NCBI RefSeq assembly: GCF_002836255.1
Contig: NZ_PJAU01000047.1
Location: forward strand, 62,001 to 126,000
Length of the DNA: 64,000 nucleotides
Reading direction: 5' to 3'
Source: Colwellia sp. 75C3
Lineage (GTDB): Bacteria > Pseudomonadota > Gammaproteobacteria > Enterobacterales > Alteromonadaceae
Shown: positions 30,227-39,268 of the stretch, one piece after another
Layout: every line of letters begins with the position of its first letter
How positions within the stretch are numbered: position 1 is the first letter of the stretch
The notes under the pieces: model-generated
Told to the model about the DNA's origin: nothing
The model's input: only the letters and a program-made list of their open reading frames with translations
The model's database searches: none
Made by a program: the position numbers and the translations under genes

Positions 30227-31525
30227 CTATATCTGGGGACTTAAAACTTGAACGGGTTCGCTAGATAACAATTCAATAGCTTGAACATCTTCTAAAGCAC
30301 GTTCATTTATTTCTTCTTGGTAGGTTTTTTTCCAAGAATTAATGACTAAAGGTAATCGTTCAATAGGCTCTGGTTTTGCTATGTAATATCCTTGGCAATA
30401 ATCACATCCTAATCGCTTAAGTAAATGCCATTGACGAGAGTTTTCAACGCCTTCCGCAATAGTTTTTAACTTGAGCCTTTTTGCTAAACGTATACAAGAC
30501 TCAACAATAATAAGAGCGTTAGTATCGGTATCCATCTTTGACACAAAGGAACGGTCTATTTTCAGTTCGTTATATGGCAGTTGACTAATCTGTTCCATGG
30601 TTGAATAACCAGTACCAAAATCATCAATGGAGATATTAAAGCCGTGCATTCTAAATCGAGATAGTATTTCAAGTGCGCTGGACATGGATTTTATTGCACT
30701 TTGCTCTGTCACTTCGATAGTGATTTTTTGCTTCTTGTTGCTGTTCAATTTTTTATCTAGGTTTAAGATCATTGCCTGAACAACATCATTCTCTAAGTTC
30801 TTAGGCGAAACATTGATAGCAAGTTTTACTGCACTTAGTGCTTCAGGCAATAAATTAAGTTGTTCAATACTTTGGCGAAAAACGATCTCAGTGAGTTCTA
30901 TTATTTGTTCAGATTTTTCAGCCAAGGTAATAAAGCTATCAGGCGGGATTAAACCATAGGTAGGGTGCTTCCATCTTACTAAGGCTTCATAACCGAGAAG
31001 CTCCCCTGTTTTCAGGAAAACTTGTGGTTGAAAGTAAGGTACGATTTGTTGGTTGGTAAAAGCAGCATCGAGATCAGCACTCGTTAACTCAAAGCTAAAA
31101 TTACGATCAGTGCTTCGTTGCTTAACGTCAAAATATTTGAGTAAGTTTCTTAACAGCTTGACTGGCTCTACTGGCTTGCACATAGCACCAAGTACGTTAA
31201 TTTTTAATTCTTTTGCCATACTGGTAGAACTGCGCAACAAACTTTCATCCATAGCGCTGCATAAAAGAATACTGCCCATGAAGTTGTTATCACCCAATTG
31301 GTGAATAAGCGCTAACCCATCCATATTAGGCATGGATAAGTCACATAGAATAACATCAAAGACTTGTTGCTTTGTCTTTTCAATAGCTTGCTGACCATCT
31401 TCGGCGGGTACAATATTCTGTATGCCGATTCGCTTTAATAGCTGTATTAATGCTAAGCGCTGAAACTTATCATCTTCCACTACTAGTACGTTTAAGCTTG
31501 CTAATTTACCTATGTGTTCTTTCAT
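30227..31525 (-). CDS. Response regulator with EAL c-di-GMP phosphodiesterase domain (VieA/RocR-like)
   Basis: 432 aa. Receiver domain with Asp62 in VILCDLSMPNMDG, then an EAL domain from about residue 155. Catalytic features are intact: EALVRW with Glu180, NVSPKNL, EVTEQ, DDFGTGYS, KIDRSFV, and the loop/second Glu in IAEGVEN. It should hydrolyse c-di-GMP when phosphorylated by the kinase encoded two genes downstream. Unlike VieA there is no helix-turn-helix after the EAL domain; the protein ends about 40 residues later. First gene of the three-gene operon. Confidence 0.92.
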   Translation of the reverse strand: MKEHIGKLASLNVLVVEDDKFQRLALIQLLKRIGIQNIVPAEDGQQAIEKTKQQVFDVILCDLSMPNMDGLALIHQLGDNNFMGSILLCSAMDESLLRSSTSMAKELKINVLGAMCKPVEPVKLLRNLLKYFDVKQRSTDRNFSFELTSADLDAAFTNQQIVPYFQPQVFLKTGELLGYEALVRWKHPTYGLIPPDSFITLAEKSEQIIELTEIVFRQSIEQLNLLPEALSAVKLAINVSPKNLENDVVQAMILNLDKKLNSNKKQKITIEVTEQSAIKSMSSALEILSRFRMHGFNISIDDFGTGYSTMEQISQLPYNELKIDRSFVSKMDTDTNALIIVESCIRLAKRLKLKTIAEGVENSRQWHLLKRLGCDYCQGYYIAKPEPIERLPLVINSWKKTYQEEINERALEDVQAIELLSSEPVQVLSPQI

Positions 31526-31856
31526 AATGCGCTAAAATACTGTCTACCAAAATTATGGCGAGAGTATAAAAAACCACCACGAACAAAGCTGTACTGATTT
31601 GTAAATCAATGGGAGTCTTTTGTTTCTTTATGATTTGATTTTTAAACGAGACAGCTAGGTAATGATACTTTTTTGTGGCTTGTCACTGATTTATAACGTT
31701 TCTATAATTATGTAGATATTATTTAGGTCTTTTGTATAAATTTTTAAAATGTTTTTTGTAGAGGGGATGAGGGGAAGATTACGTTTTTTATTGAGTAAAT
31801 AGTGACATTAGGCAAAAGCAGATAAATTATCATCTATCTGCTTTAAAGTGGCTAAC
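31526..31856. promoter_or_regulatory. Promoter region of the signalling operon, and terminator of the cohesin gene
   Basis: The part next to 31525 must carry the promoter of the - strand REC-EAL operon; it is AT-rich and I cannot fix -35/-10 boxes. At its other end AAAGCAGATA (31815-31824) pairs with TATCTGCTTT (31835-31844), and TTTT follows on the - strand. This is a terminator for the cohesin/PEP-CTERM gene. Confidence 0.5.
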
Positions 31857-32423
31857 TTATTTTGCCTGACGGCGCATGTTGAATAAGGCAAAGCCCGCTA
31901 ACATCATCATAAATACTGTACTTGGCTCTGGTACCACACTAACATTAATTGAATCTGAACCAGAAAAAACAATATCGTATTCGGTAAACGCTTCTATATT
32001 CCAAAAATCTACTAGAGCAAAATTAGACATACCTGCAGCCGTAGCTATGAGGTCAAAGCTTACTAACATAAAGTTACCATCAGCAGACATAACACTGTCA
32101 GTAAAATCGAATGACAATCCCCAATCTTGATTAGCTACTTCTAAACCATCAAACATGTCCATATCGGCATCAGGTAATAATAAGTCACTGTTAAGTGAAG
32201 TCTCATCAAAAGCCAGTATTGAGTTATCGAAGTTTAGGTCAAAATCAAACATGTCGGTTGCATCAAAATCTTGGGCATTAATGGTAACGGTAACGCTTTG
32301 TCCTACTTTGATATCATCTGCTGAGAAGTCGATGTTAAGTAAACCAGCATTAGCGTTAACGGCAAAAAGTAGCGCTACGATTGAAGTGCTTAGCGTCGTT
32401 ATTGTTGTGATAATTTTTTTCAT
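31857..32423 (-). CDS. Cohesin-like domain protein with PEP-CTERM sorting signal
   Basis: 188 aa. Signal peptide (about 1-26), then one beta-rich domain (about 27-163) with cohesin features: IDFSADDIKVGQSVTVTINA, FDFDLNFDNSILAFDE and a late FMLVSFDLIATA. The C-terminus is a textbook PEP-CTERM tail: VPEPSTV, a hydrophobic span (FMMMLAGFALF) and basic NMRRQAK. Exosortase/EpsH would cut there and move the protein to the surface. No exosortase gene is in the window. The upstream neighbour on the same strand is a metalloprotease with a dockerin, so this protein may anchor it. Confidence 0.8.
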   Translation of the reverse strand: MKKIITTITTLSTSIVALLFAVNANAGLLNIDFSADDIKVGQSVTVTINAQDFDATDMFDFDLNFDNSILAFDETSLNSDLLLPDADMDMFDGLEVANQDWGLSFDFTDSVMSADGNFMLVSFDLIATAAGMSNFALVDFWNIEAFTEYDIVFSGSDSINVSVVPEPSTVFMMMLAGFALFNMRRQAK

Positions 32424-32551
32424 TTTTATACTCTATTATTTTTTATTACAGTGTTAAAAAAGAGATTAAGCACGATATCGCTGAACAGTTATTACTAATC
32501 AGCAGTCAGCTATAAATAAGTTGGTAGGTTTAATCTCATTAAACGATTAAT

Positions 32552-35500
32552 CTACTGAACCGGGCGACAACCTTGCGTATCAAAATCAACGACTATAGTT
32601 GAACCAGAACTTGCACCGGTAAGCTCAATGTAACTCCAGTAATCAAGGTCAGCATTTAGCTCTAGGTAGATACAGGCTTGATTATTTGCTTCGGTTGAAG
32701 CAGCATCAAAACTACCGTTATTAATATTTACCCAGCCGCTATTACGGTAATACAGTGATAAATCACCACTACCGTGAGCAAGAGTAATTGCGACACTTGT
32801 ATGTTCATTTATCTCTGGAATAGAGAAGCTTTGACGACTATCTGTACCTAAACAAGTGACAATACCAGCTTCTATCGTACCTTCAGTAAAGGCAGTCTGG
32901 TTTGCACAGCTATTCACTAAGGCACCGTAATTAACGTTAAGGGCAATTGTGTCTGTTGCCGTCATACCGTCATTATCAGTAACCGTGAGTATTACGTTAT
33001 AGCTGCCAACTTGCTGATATTCATGGCTTGGGTTTGCTAAACTACTGCTTTCGCCGTCACCAAAGTTCCAGCTATAGCTAACAATACGTCCGTAGTTATC
33101 ATTTGAGCCAACACTGCTAAAAGTGATTGTTTCAAATTGGTCGACGTTATCATTGCTACTCGCCATTGCTGTTGGTGGCTCTGGAGGAGGAGCAATGTTA
33201 CTACAGCGATCATAAGAACAAATACTTCTCATAGCACGGACATCGCGAGAGTTAACAACGCCATCACCATTAATATCAAAAGCAGGATCTAGCTGTTCAC
33301 CACGACGAACGGCTAAAGATAAAGCGCGCATGTCATCCCTATCAACATCACCATCGCCATCCATATCTCCGGCCGGATTTACGATAACTGTCGCTGTTGC
33401 CGTAGCCGTTGCGCCTTCGTTATCGGTAACCGTTAAGCTAATGTTATATTGACCTACAGCTGCGTAGCTATGCTCAGGGTTTTCTAAGTCACTGGTATTT
33501 CCGTCACCTAGGTCCCATAAGTAGCTGATAATTTGGCCATCTTCATCAATAGAACCAGCACTACTAAGCGCTAAGGCACTACCCGAAAAGGCTTGGTAGC
33601 TTGAACCTGCTTGCGCAATAGGTAATTCATTAGGCATTGAATGGTCAGCATCATCTCTGATGTCGTAATAAGCCTTAAAAGTAACGTCACTGTAAGCATC
33701 AAAAGCATCAATCATTACATTAAATATGCCACCTTCACTGAACTGACAAGTTTCTAGTGCGCCAGGACCGTCCCAAGGACGACAAGTAAATGATTCAATA
33801 GATACCGCTTTATTTTGACTAACGTGTAAGTCAGGATCACCATTTGAATCGGCAACAATTTCAATCACTACCAGTGATGCTGCCGTAGGTACGCTGAATT
33901 TATAGGTACGTGGCTCACTACCTTTAGCTGCAGATAAACCAATTTCTTCGGTTAAATAAACACGGCTACAACCGTCACATAACACCGCATCATTAGGGTT
34001 ATATAAAGTGATATCAACGAGGGTATTTGTTGTACGACTTACGCCCATGTCATCAGTAACAGTCAAGCTTGCATTGTACTGACCTAACTGGTTATAAATA
34101 TAAACCGGATTGATTTCTGTACTGCTATCACCATTACCGAAATCCCAAAGGTAGCTAACAATACTGCCATCTACATCTGTTGAAGAATCACCTTTGAAGT
34201 GCACTTCATGATCAAGCATCGCTTGGTGGCTAGGCGCGGTATTTGCGAAAGGAGGCTGATTGCTGTCATCACTTGTTTCATAATAAACATGTAATTCGCC
34301 ATCCCAATATTCTGCAAAAGGGTCGATTAAGATATTAAAGGTACCACCTTGTGCAAACTCACAATATTCAGCTAATTTAGATGCGCTAAATGGTGCACAG
34401 TCAGCAGCTTGTGTATCAACGGCTTTATTGCGACTAACATACATATCTGGATCGCCGCCGTAAGCACCGGCAAAAACGATCACTACTTTTTCAGCAGCAT
34501 CAGGGATAGTAAATTGATAGTTTTTCGGCGCTACGCCTGCGGCAGACCAAATGCCCGCTTGCTTCATAACGTGGTAGCGTTTATTTCCGGTAGCTAATAA
34601 AGGATCTTCAACCGCTAATATTTGTAAGTTAGCTTGATCATAAGCGCTAAAGGCATGTACCGTTGCATAGTATGAGTCATCTGTTTTTGGCCCTAAAACA
34701 CCGATGAACTCTGGCGTGGCCGTAGACAAAAATGAAATGTAATCTGCTTTCCATGAACCATCAGCTAATGCTGTCGATTCTTGACCAGCAGAGACATACA
34801 TATCAGGATCTTGACTGTAACCCGATAAGTAAAATGCTAACGCTTCAGTGCCAGCTGGCGCATCAACTACATAAGTATCAATCGCGTCTTTTACTGCTGA
34901 TAAGTTATCAAAACTTGCGATAACATCGCCAGTTGGACCATTATCAACACCTGAAATGCCATCCCACGGATGATCGGCATTACTGGTGAAGTCTGTTAGA
35001 CCGGTAGCCACTAAGTTGTCATTTGACCAAAGGCTTGAACGCGCATCGCCATGTAAAGCGGCGGTCATACGAGCCACTTGATGTTGAGTAAACATGGCAT
35101 AGTTGCTGGTATAGTGCATGAAGTTCTCGGTATTAGTCGGTTGACCAAGACAGTTTTTAGAATTTTCATACATGTCTGTTGATAAAGACATTTGCGGGGT
35201 ATCACAGCTTCTATCACCGGTTAAAGCACAGAAGGTTTCATTCGCTAACGAACAGGTGTTATCTGAAAAGGTGTGCGGTAAATTCAGCCAATGACCAAAT
35301 TCGTGCGTTAATACTGAACGGAAGTTTTCATCGGTGTTATCACCAACATACCAACCGTTATAAACCACACGTGATGTGTTGGCTTGGGTCATTGATAAAT
35401 CAGGATACCAAGCGACACCAGAGTTGTTGGTTGAACCATCATCATACAAGTCGTTCATAATATAAACGTTCATGTACTTAAGGTTATCCCAAGCATCGGC

Positions 35501-36232
35501 GGCAATTAAATCGTCAGCACCGCTGCCATTACCGTAACCTGCTTGCTCACGATCATAACGAACTATACCGTTACTATCAGCGCCACTAGGTGACTTCTTA
35601 GCAAGCACAAACTCAACATTTAAATTGTCACGAATGGCTTGAAATTGCGGAGCAATCGGGCCATCTTGTGTATTGGTGCCTTGAAAGTCTTCATTAAGGC
35701 GTTGTAGTGCATCAATAATTTTAGCGTCGGTTAAGCAGCTTTGTTCGGCATCATCACAGGCAAACATTTCACCGTAAACATGAAAAACTACCGGAATATA
35801 ATAACGTCCAGCAACAGCATTATTTTGTACTGCGGTTGTCGCAAAGCTCGTGGGACTAGCCATACGGCTTCTTGTTAATGTCTTAGCTGACTTAGTTGAT
35901 TTTGCCGAAAACAACGAACGTTGTTTAAGTTCTTTATTTAATTTTTTCTGTAATTTACTCCAGTCTTGACCGTTTTCATCAATGGCACAAACTTGGTTTG
36001 CAGCACTAATACGTGACTGATTAATATTGCGACTTTTTAGTAAACTTTTAGCTAGGGTATTTCCTTTCACTAATGTTTTATGTTTAACAGGCGTTGTCTG
36101 CTTGCTTGTTTTAACTTTTGACTCTTTCGCAAGGCCATTGCTTGGCGTTTGCTTTCCCGCTACAGCAGTTAACGATGCACAAAGCACCATTAACATAGAC
36201 AGACTCATCACTTTATTGTTTATGAGACTCAT
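32552..36232 (-). CDS. Secreted M43-like zinc metalloprotease with PKD, PPC-like and dockerin domains
   Basis: 1226 aa. Signal peptide (about 1-27), propeptide, then a metzincin catalytic domain with HEFGHWLNLPH (His310, Glu311, His314, His320) and the M43 pappalysin-like surroundings (NFMHYTSNYAMFTQHQ). Downstream are PPC-like beta domains containing DPDMYVS or DPDLHVS, three PKD domains (each with YLWDFGNG/YLWDLGDG/YSWNFGDG), and a type I dockerin of two calcium loops (Asp956 in DMDGDGDVD; Asp986 in DINGDGVVN) between PKD 2 and 3. Likely an extracellular protein-degrading enzyme. A cohesin-domain gene follows 128 bp downstream. Confidence 0.9.
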   Translation of the reverse strand: MSLINNKVMSLSMLMVLCASLTAVAGKQTPSNGLAKESKVKTSKQTTPVKHKTLVKGNTLAKSLLKSRNINQSRISAANQVCAIDENGQDWSKLQKKLNKELKQRSLFSAKSTKSAKTLTRSRMASPTSFATTAVQNNAVAGRYYIPVVFHVYGEMFACDDAEQSCLTDAKIIDALQRLNEDFQGTNTQDGPIAPQFQAIRDNLNVEFVLAKKSPSGADSNGIVRYDREQAGYGNGSGADDLIAADAWDNLKYMNVYIMNDLYDDGSTNNSGVAWYPDLSMTQANTSRVVYNGWYVGDNTDENFRSVLTHEFGHWLNLPHTFSDNTCSLANETFCALTGDRSCDTPQMSLSTDMYENSKNCLGQPTNTENFMHYTSNYAMFTQHQVARMTAALHGDARSSLWSNDNLVATGLTDFTSNADHPWDGISGVDNGPTGDVIASFDNLSAVKDAIDTYVVDAPAGTEALAFYLSGYSQDPDMYVSAGQESTALADGSWKADYISFLSTATPEFIGVLGPKTDDSYYATVHAFSAYDQANLQILAVEDPLLATGNKRYHVMKQAGIWSAAGVAPKNYQFTIPDAAEKVVIVFAGAYGGDPDMYVSRNKAVDTQAADCAPFSASKLAEYCEFAQGGTFNILIDPFAEYWDGELHVYYETSDDSNQPPFANTAPSHQAMLDHEVHFKGDSSTDVDGSIVSYLWDFGNGDSSTEINPVYIYNQLGQYNASLTVTDDMGVSRTTNTLVDITLYNPNDAVLCDGCSRVYLTEEIGLSAAKGSEPRTYKFSVPTAASLVVIEIVADSNGDPDLHVSQNKAVSIESFTCRPWDGPGALETCQFSEGGIFNVMIDAFDAYSDVTFKAYYDIRDDADHSMPNELPIAQAGSSYQAFSGSALALSSAGSIDEDGQIISYLWDLGDGNTSDLENPEHSYAAVGQYNISLTVTDNEGATATATATVIVNPAGDMDGDGDVDRDDMRALSLAVRRGEQLDPAFDINGDGVVNSRDVRAMRSICSYDRCSNIAPPPEPPTAMASSNDNVDQFETITFSSVGSNDNYGRIVSYSWNFGDGESSSLANPSHEYQQVGSYNVILTVTDNDGMTATDTIALNVNYGALVNSCANQTAFTEGTIEAGIVTCLGTDSRQSFSIPEINEHTSVAITLAHGSGDLSLYYRNSGWVNINNGSFDAASTEANNQACIYLELNADLDYWSYIELTGASSGSTIVVDFDTQGCRPVQ

Positions 36233-36650
36233 TTTCTATCCTTGTTTATTATTATATTTTTATCTGATAGTCAGTTACTTAACTCATACCAATTGGACTG
36301 CTTTCTGTATTTGGTCTTTTCCCTAAGTTAAAAATTCACTATAAAAGCACTGGATATCAAAGGTTTGTTGTTTTTATTTATCAACTCGCTACAAACGAAA
36401 TAGTGTAAATTTAATGATGATAAATTAAGCGAACTTTGTAGCGAAAAACATCATATACAATATTGTATATATTGTATATCTTGTATTTCTCATCTTTTTA
36501 ACAAAAGTAACGTTATTGTAACGTTTTGGTGGTAGCAGTAAGTGAGAGGGGATAGGACTGCTGCTGGTTATAAGTAGCTGAACTAGAGGGGATAGTTATA
36601 CAATTAGCGTATGAATAGTTCACACTCACTGAATCGCGTAAGCGTGCTAA
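36233..36650. promoter_or_regulatory. Upstream region of the metalloprotease gene with iterated TTGTAT motifs
   Basis: No gene seen. It contains an 18-bp perfect palindrome ATATACAATATTGTATAT (36453-36470) running into three 9-bp direct repeats TTGTATATA, TTGTATATC, TTGTATTTC (36463-36489). This looks like a cooperative operator for the protease gene that starts at 36232, about 220 bp away. The binding protein is unknown. Confidence 0.45.
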
Positions 36651-36807
36651 TACCAATTCCGTTAAATTATTGACCACTTGTACTGGCTAAAATTCTCCAT
36701 GACGGCGTTGCTTTCAATCCCAATAGCCCGCTATTGGTCAATCAAGCGCCTTGCCCTGAAATATTTTCACTTCGTACAACAAGATCAGAAACTTATCGGA
36801 ATTGGTA
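36651..36807 (+). mobile_element. MITE-like element A, copy 1
   Basis: 157 bp bounded by terminal inverted repeats TACCAATTCCG and CGGAATTGGTA, flanked on both sides by TAA (possible 3-bp target duplication). Inside is a hairpin core GGCGTTGCTT ... AAGCGCC with apical CCAATAGCCCGCTATTGG. No coding capacity. An almost identical inverted copy lies at 38000-38156 (about four differences). Confidence 0.85.
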
Positions 36808-36813
36808 TAAATA

Positions 36814-36858
36814 AAAAAGCTACGCTATAAATCCTAAAAGATTTACGCGTAGCTTTTT
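36814..36858. terminator. Terminator of the first hemerythrin gene
   Basis: AAAAAGCTACGC (36814-36825) pairs with GCGTAGCTTTTT (36847-36858); an inner TAAATC/GATTTA lengthens the stem. On the - strand it follows the hemerythrin stop by 60 bp and ends in T5. Confidence 0.7.
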
Positions 36859-36918
36859 AGTGTTAACTCTTCAAAAAACGTGAAGATATGAATAATATAG
36901 CTTAGCTAATGCAAGATA

Positions 36919-37497
36919 TTAACTATCAAACTCATCAGCACCAAGCTCTAGCAAGTAATTCCGGTACTTAGTATCTGACTCTTGGATATGATTAATTAAC
37001 CAAAAAGTAAGCAAGTTAGTCACTTGTTTAAGTGAATCATGACCTTCTCTATTATAGATACTTACATACTCTTCCACTTGCTCCATCATCGCTTGGTGTT
37101 CTTCTTTGTGCGCAACTAAACCAGGATAACGATAATCTTCCATTAGTTTTTCTTCACGCTTAAAGTGATACTTAGTCCAGCTCACTAAATCTTCTAAGGC
37201 TTCACGTTCAAACTCTTCACACTGGGCATAATCGTAAGCGATGCTAAATTGGTTTAATAGGTGCAGTAATTTCTTATGGTCTTGGTCAATATATTCAATA
37301 CCTATGTTGTATTCCTTACTCCACTTAATTTGCTTAATATGGCTCTGTCGTATAAGTGGCATGAGGCACAATGCTATCACCAACACCCAAGGGGTTGGGC
37401 TAACGGGATTCGTCAAAAAACTGAGAATTACCGACAGCAATATAAGTGTAGAAATAATGATAAAACTAACGGACTTGGTACGATTATTAACAATCAC
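36919..37497 (-). CDS. Membrane-anchored bacteriohemerythrin, paralogue 1
   Basis: 192 aa. Two N-terminal membrane spans (about 10-28 and 33-48), then a hemerythrin domain starting IKWSKEYNIGIEYIDQDHKKLLHLL. The di-iron ligand set is complete: His in DQDH, HxxxE in YHFKREEKLME, HxxxH in AHKEEHQAMM and HxxxxD in HIQESD. It should bind O2 or NO at the membrane. The gene stands alone between two inverted MITE copies. A close paralogue sits at the head of the nir locus (59565-60131). Confidence 0.9.
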   Translation of the reverse strand: MIVNNRTKSVSFIIISTLILLSVILSFLTNPVSPTPWVLVIALCLMPLIRQSHIKQIKWSKEYNIGIEYIDQDHKKLLHLLNQFSIAYDYAQCEEFEREALEDLVSWTKYHFKREEKLMEDYRYPGLVAHKEEHQAMMEQVEEYVSIYNREGHDSLKQVTNLLTFWLINHIQESDTKYRNYLLELGADEFDS

Positions 37498-37999
37498 TAT
37501 AGTAACCTTGTTTATTGTATGGAATTAAATAGAGCGACTACTCTACTCTTTAACAAGGGAACTTTGCATTTAACTGATGCTTTTATTGATCTATCACATT
37601 GTTTTTTAGTTATTTATTATTTGAGGATTATTTTTACCTAAACGGAATAACTAAACAGGCGCGCTTTCCTTATGTAGCCGGAGTTAATATTTTTATTCTG
37701 CCTCGCCAAGAAAATATGCGTAATGGTTTTCAATGATTATTGCGGAACGTAATGCACTACATTGGATTTTTATTAACGGTCTCAATAGCCTTTACTGTTG
37801 AATTTTCATTTTAGGCTATCGTAATGATCGCCATATTTAGTCGACTTTTTTATTCAAATGAAGTCGGCTTATTGGAGGTGATGGCTACGATACCTGTTTA
37901 TTCGCTGATTGTTCTATTAGAAATGACACAATCAAAGTTTCATCATTCACTCTTAAAAGCTTTAAACACAAATACTCAGACAGTGGATTTTTTATGTAA
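37498..37999. other. Non-coding region inside the MITE-bracketed segment
   Basis: About 500 bp upstream of hemerythrin 1. Short open frames occur on both strands, but none has a ribosome site or recognisable protein; one (37824-38069) runs into the MITE. Probably promoter DNA plus decayed sequence. Confidence 0.4.
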
Positions 38000-38156
38000 T
38001 ACCAATTCCGATAAGTTTCTGATCTTGTTGTACGAAGTAAAAATATTTCAAGGCAAGGCCCTTGATTGACCAATAGCTGGCTATTGGGATTGAAAGCAAC
38101 GCCGTCATGGAGAATTTTAGCCAGTACAAGTGGTCAATAATTTAACGGAATTGGTA
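38000..38156 (-). mobile_element. MITE-like element A, copy 2 (inverted)
   Basis: Reverse complement of copy 1 with about four substitutions in 157 bp, the same TACCAATTCCG termini and again TAA on both flanks. With copy 1 it brackets a 1.2-kb segment carrying hemerythrin 1. Confidence 0.85.
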
Positions 38157-38167
38157 TAAGCAAACCG

Positions 38168-38791
38168 TTAAGCGAGTTCGCATTTTAAGTCAGTGATTGG
38201 TTTATCCATATCAAATAAATCAGCTTTATGTTTTTGATAAAGCCTACAACAAGCATCGACAACATCGGGTTCATACAGCAGGCCTCTATTTTTAACAATC
38301 TCATCAATAGCGGCAGACAATCCTTTTGCTTGGCGATAAGCTCTGGACGAACTCATTGACTCTACTACATCAGCAACGGCAACTATTTTTGATTCTATTA
38401 GTATTTGATCACCCGTTAAGCCATCAGGATACCCTGAGCCATCGAGCCTCTCATGATGTTGTCGAACAATAGTTGCTATTGGCCCTTCAAAATCAACGTT
38501 ATTTAAAATACCTTCACCGATTACTGAGTGCTGTTTTATTAAGGCGAACTCCTCTTTTCTGAGTTCTCCTACCTTGGCAAGAATAGCGGTAGGAACTCCT
38601 AACTTACCAATATCATGGAGCGTGGCAGCGATTCTAGTATTTTCAATTTTATCTTTAGGTAAGGCAAGCTCTTGTGCAATACAGCGAGCAAGGTGGGAAA
38701 CTCGACTCTGATGTTTTGAGGTATAATAGTCGCGTACTTCAATAGCCGCACTAATAACAGCAACCAATTGATATAGTTCGTGTTTATTCAT
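38168..38791 (-). CDS. HD-GYP domain c-di-GMP phosphodiesterase (stand-alone)
   Basis: 207 aa, essentially just the HD-GYP domain. Metal and signature residues are seen: His27 in SKHQSRVSHLA, HD pair His59-Asp60 in LHDIGKLG, His88 in QHSVIGEGIL, and HHERLDGSGYPDG (112-124) including the GYP triad. It should cleave c-di-GMP. There is no sensor or receiver domain, so control must come from expression or a partner. The short C-terminal tail (CELA) is not a known tag. It lies 11 bp from MITE copy 2. Confidence 0.9.
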   Translation of the reverse strand: MNKHELYQLVAVISAAIEVRDYYTSKHQSRVSHLARCIAQELALPKDKIENTRIAATLHDIGKLGVPTAILAKVGELRKEEFALIKQHSVIGEGILNNVDFEGPIATIVRQHHERLDGSGYPDGLTGDQILIESKIVAVADVVESMSSSRAYRQAKGLSAAIDEIVKNRGLLYEPDVVDACCRLYQKHKADLFDMDKPITDLKCELA

Positions 38792-39268
38792 AACGAATTT
38801 CCCTTTCTTATTATGTTGATAGAGTAGGTGTATTTATTCGTTTATTCTTTATTCCACATAACTATACATCAAGTCTCTTGTATTCGCTTCGCTGTGGATA
38901 GAACAAACAGTATTTACAAACTCTTCTCTTGAGTAGAAAACATCCTTTAAATGGGATAATTGAACACACATTTATATTTCTACTAGCACATCACTTTTAA
39001 GCGATGAATTAAACAGTGGCATAACCTGCTGCCATCATCAAATAAATACTACACTGATGAATCATTAGTTCGGTTAAACATATTCTCAATCAATGAAATA
39101 TATTGAATTCACGGTATTTGTTATTTTTTTACTGTGCGTTAGTGTGGGCTAAGTGGATACTGACAGAATAATAACGCTTGGCTTACTATAGGTAGGCATC
39201 TTTAATAGGGTAGAATGGTTACTGTACCTTTGGCTCTCCTTCCGCTTTTCAATCAGAGTAACTAATCG
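38792..39268. other. Divergent non-coding region
   Basis: About 480 bp between the HD-GYP gene (-) and the DMT transporter gene (+). AT-rich, no gene, no long inverted repeat seen; both promoters are expected here. Confidence 0.4.

Noticed and set aside
37824..38069. Small + strand open frame
   Set aside because: Runs into MITE-like element A copy 2 and lacks a recognisable product.
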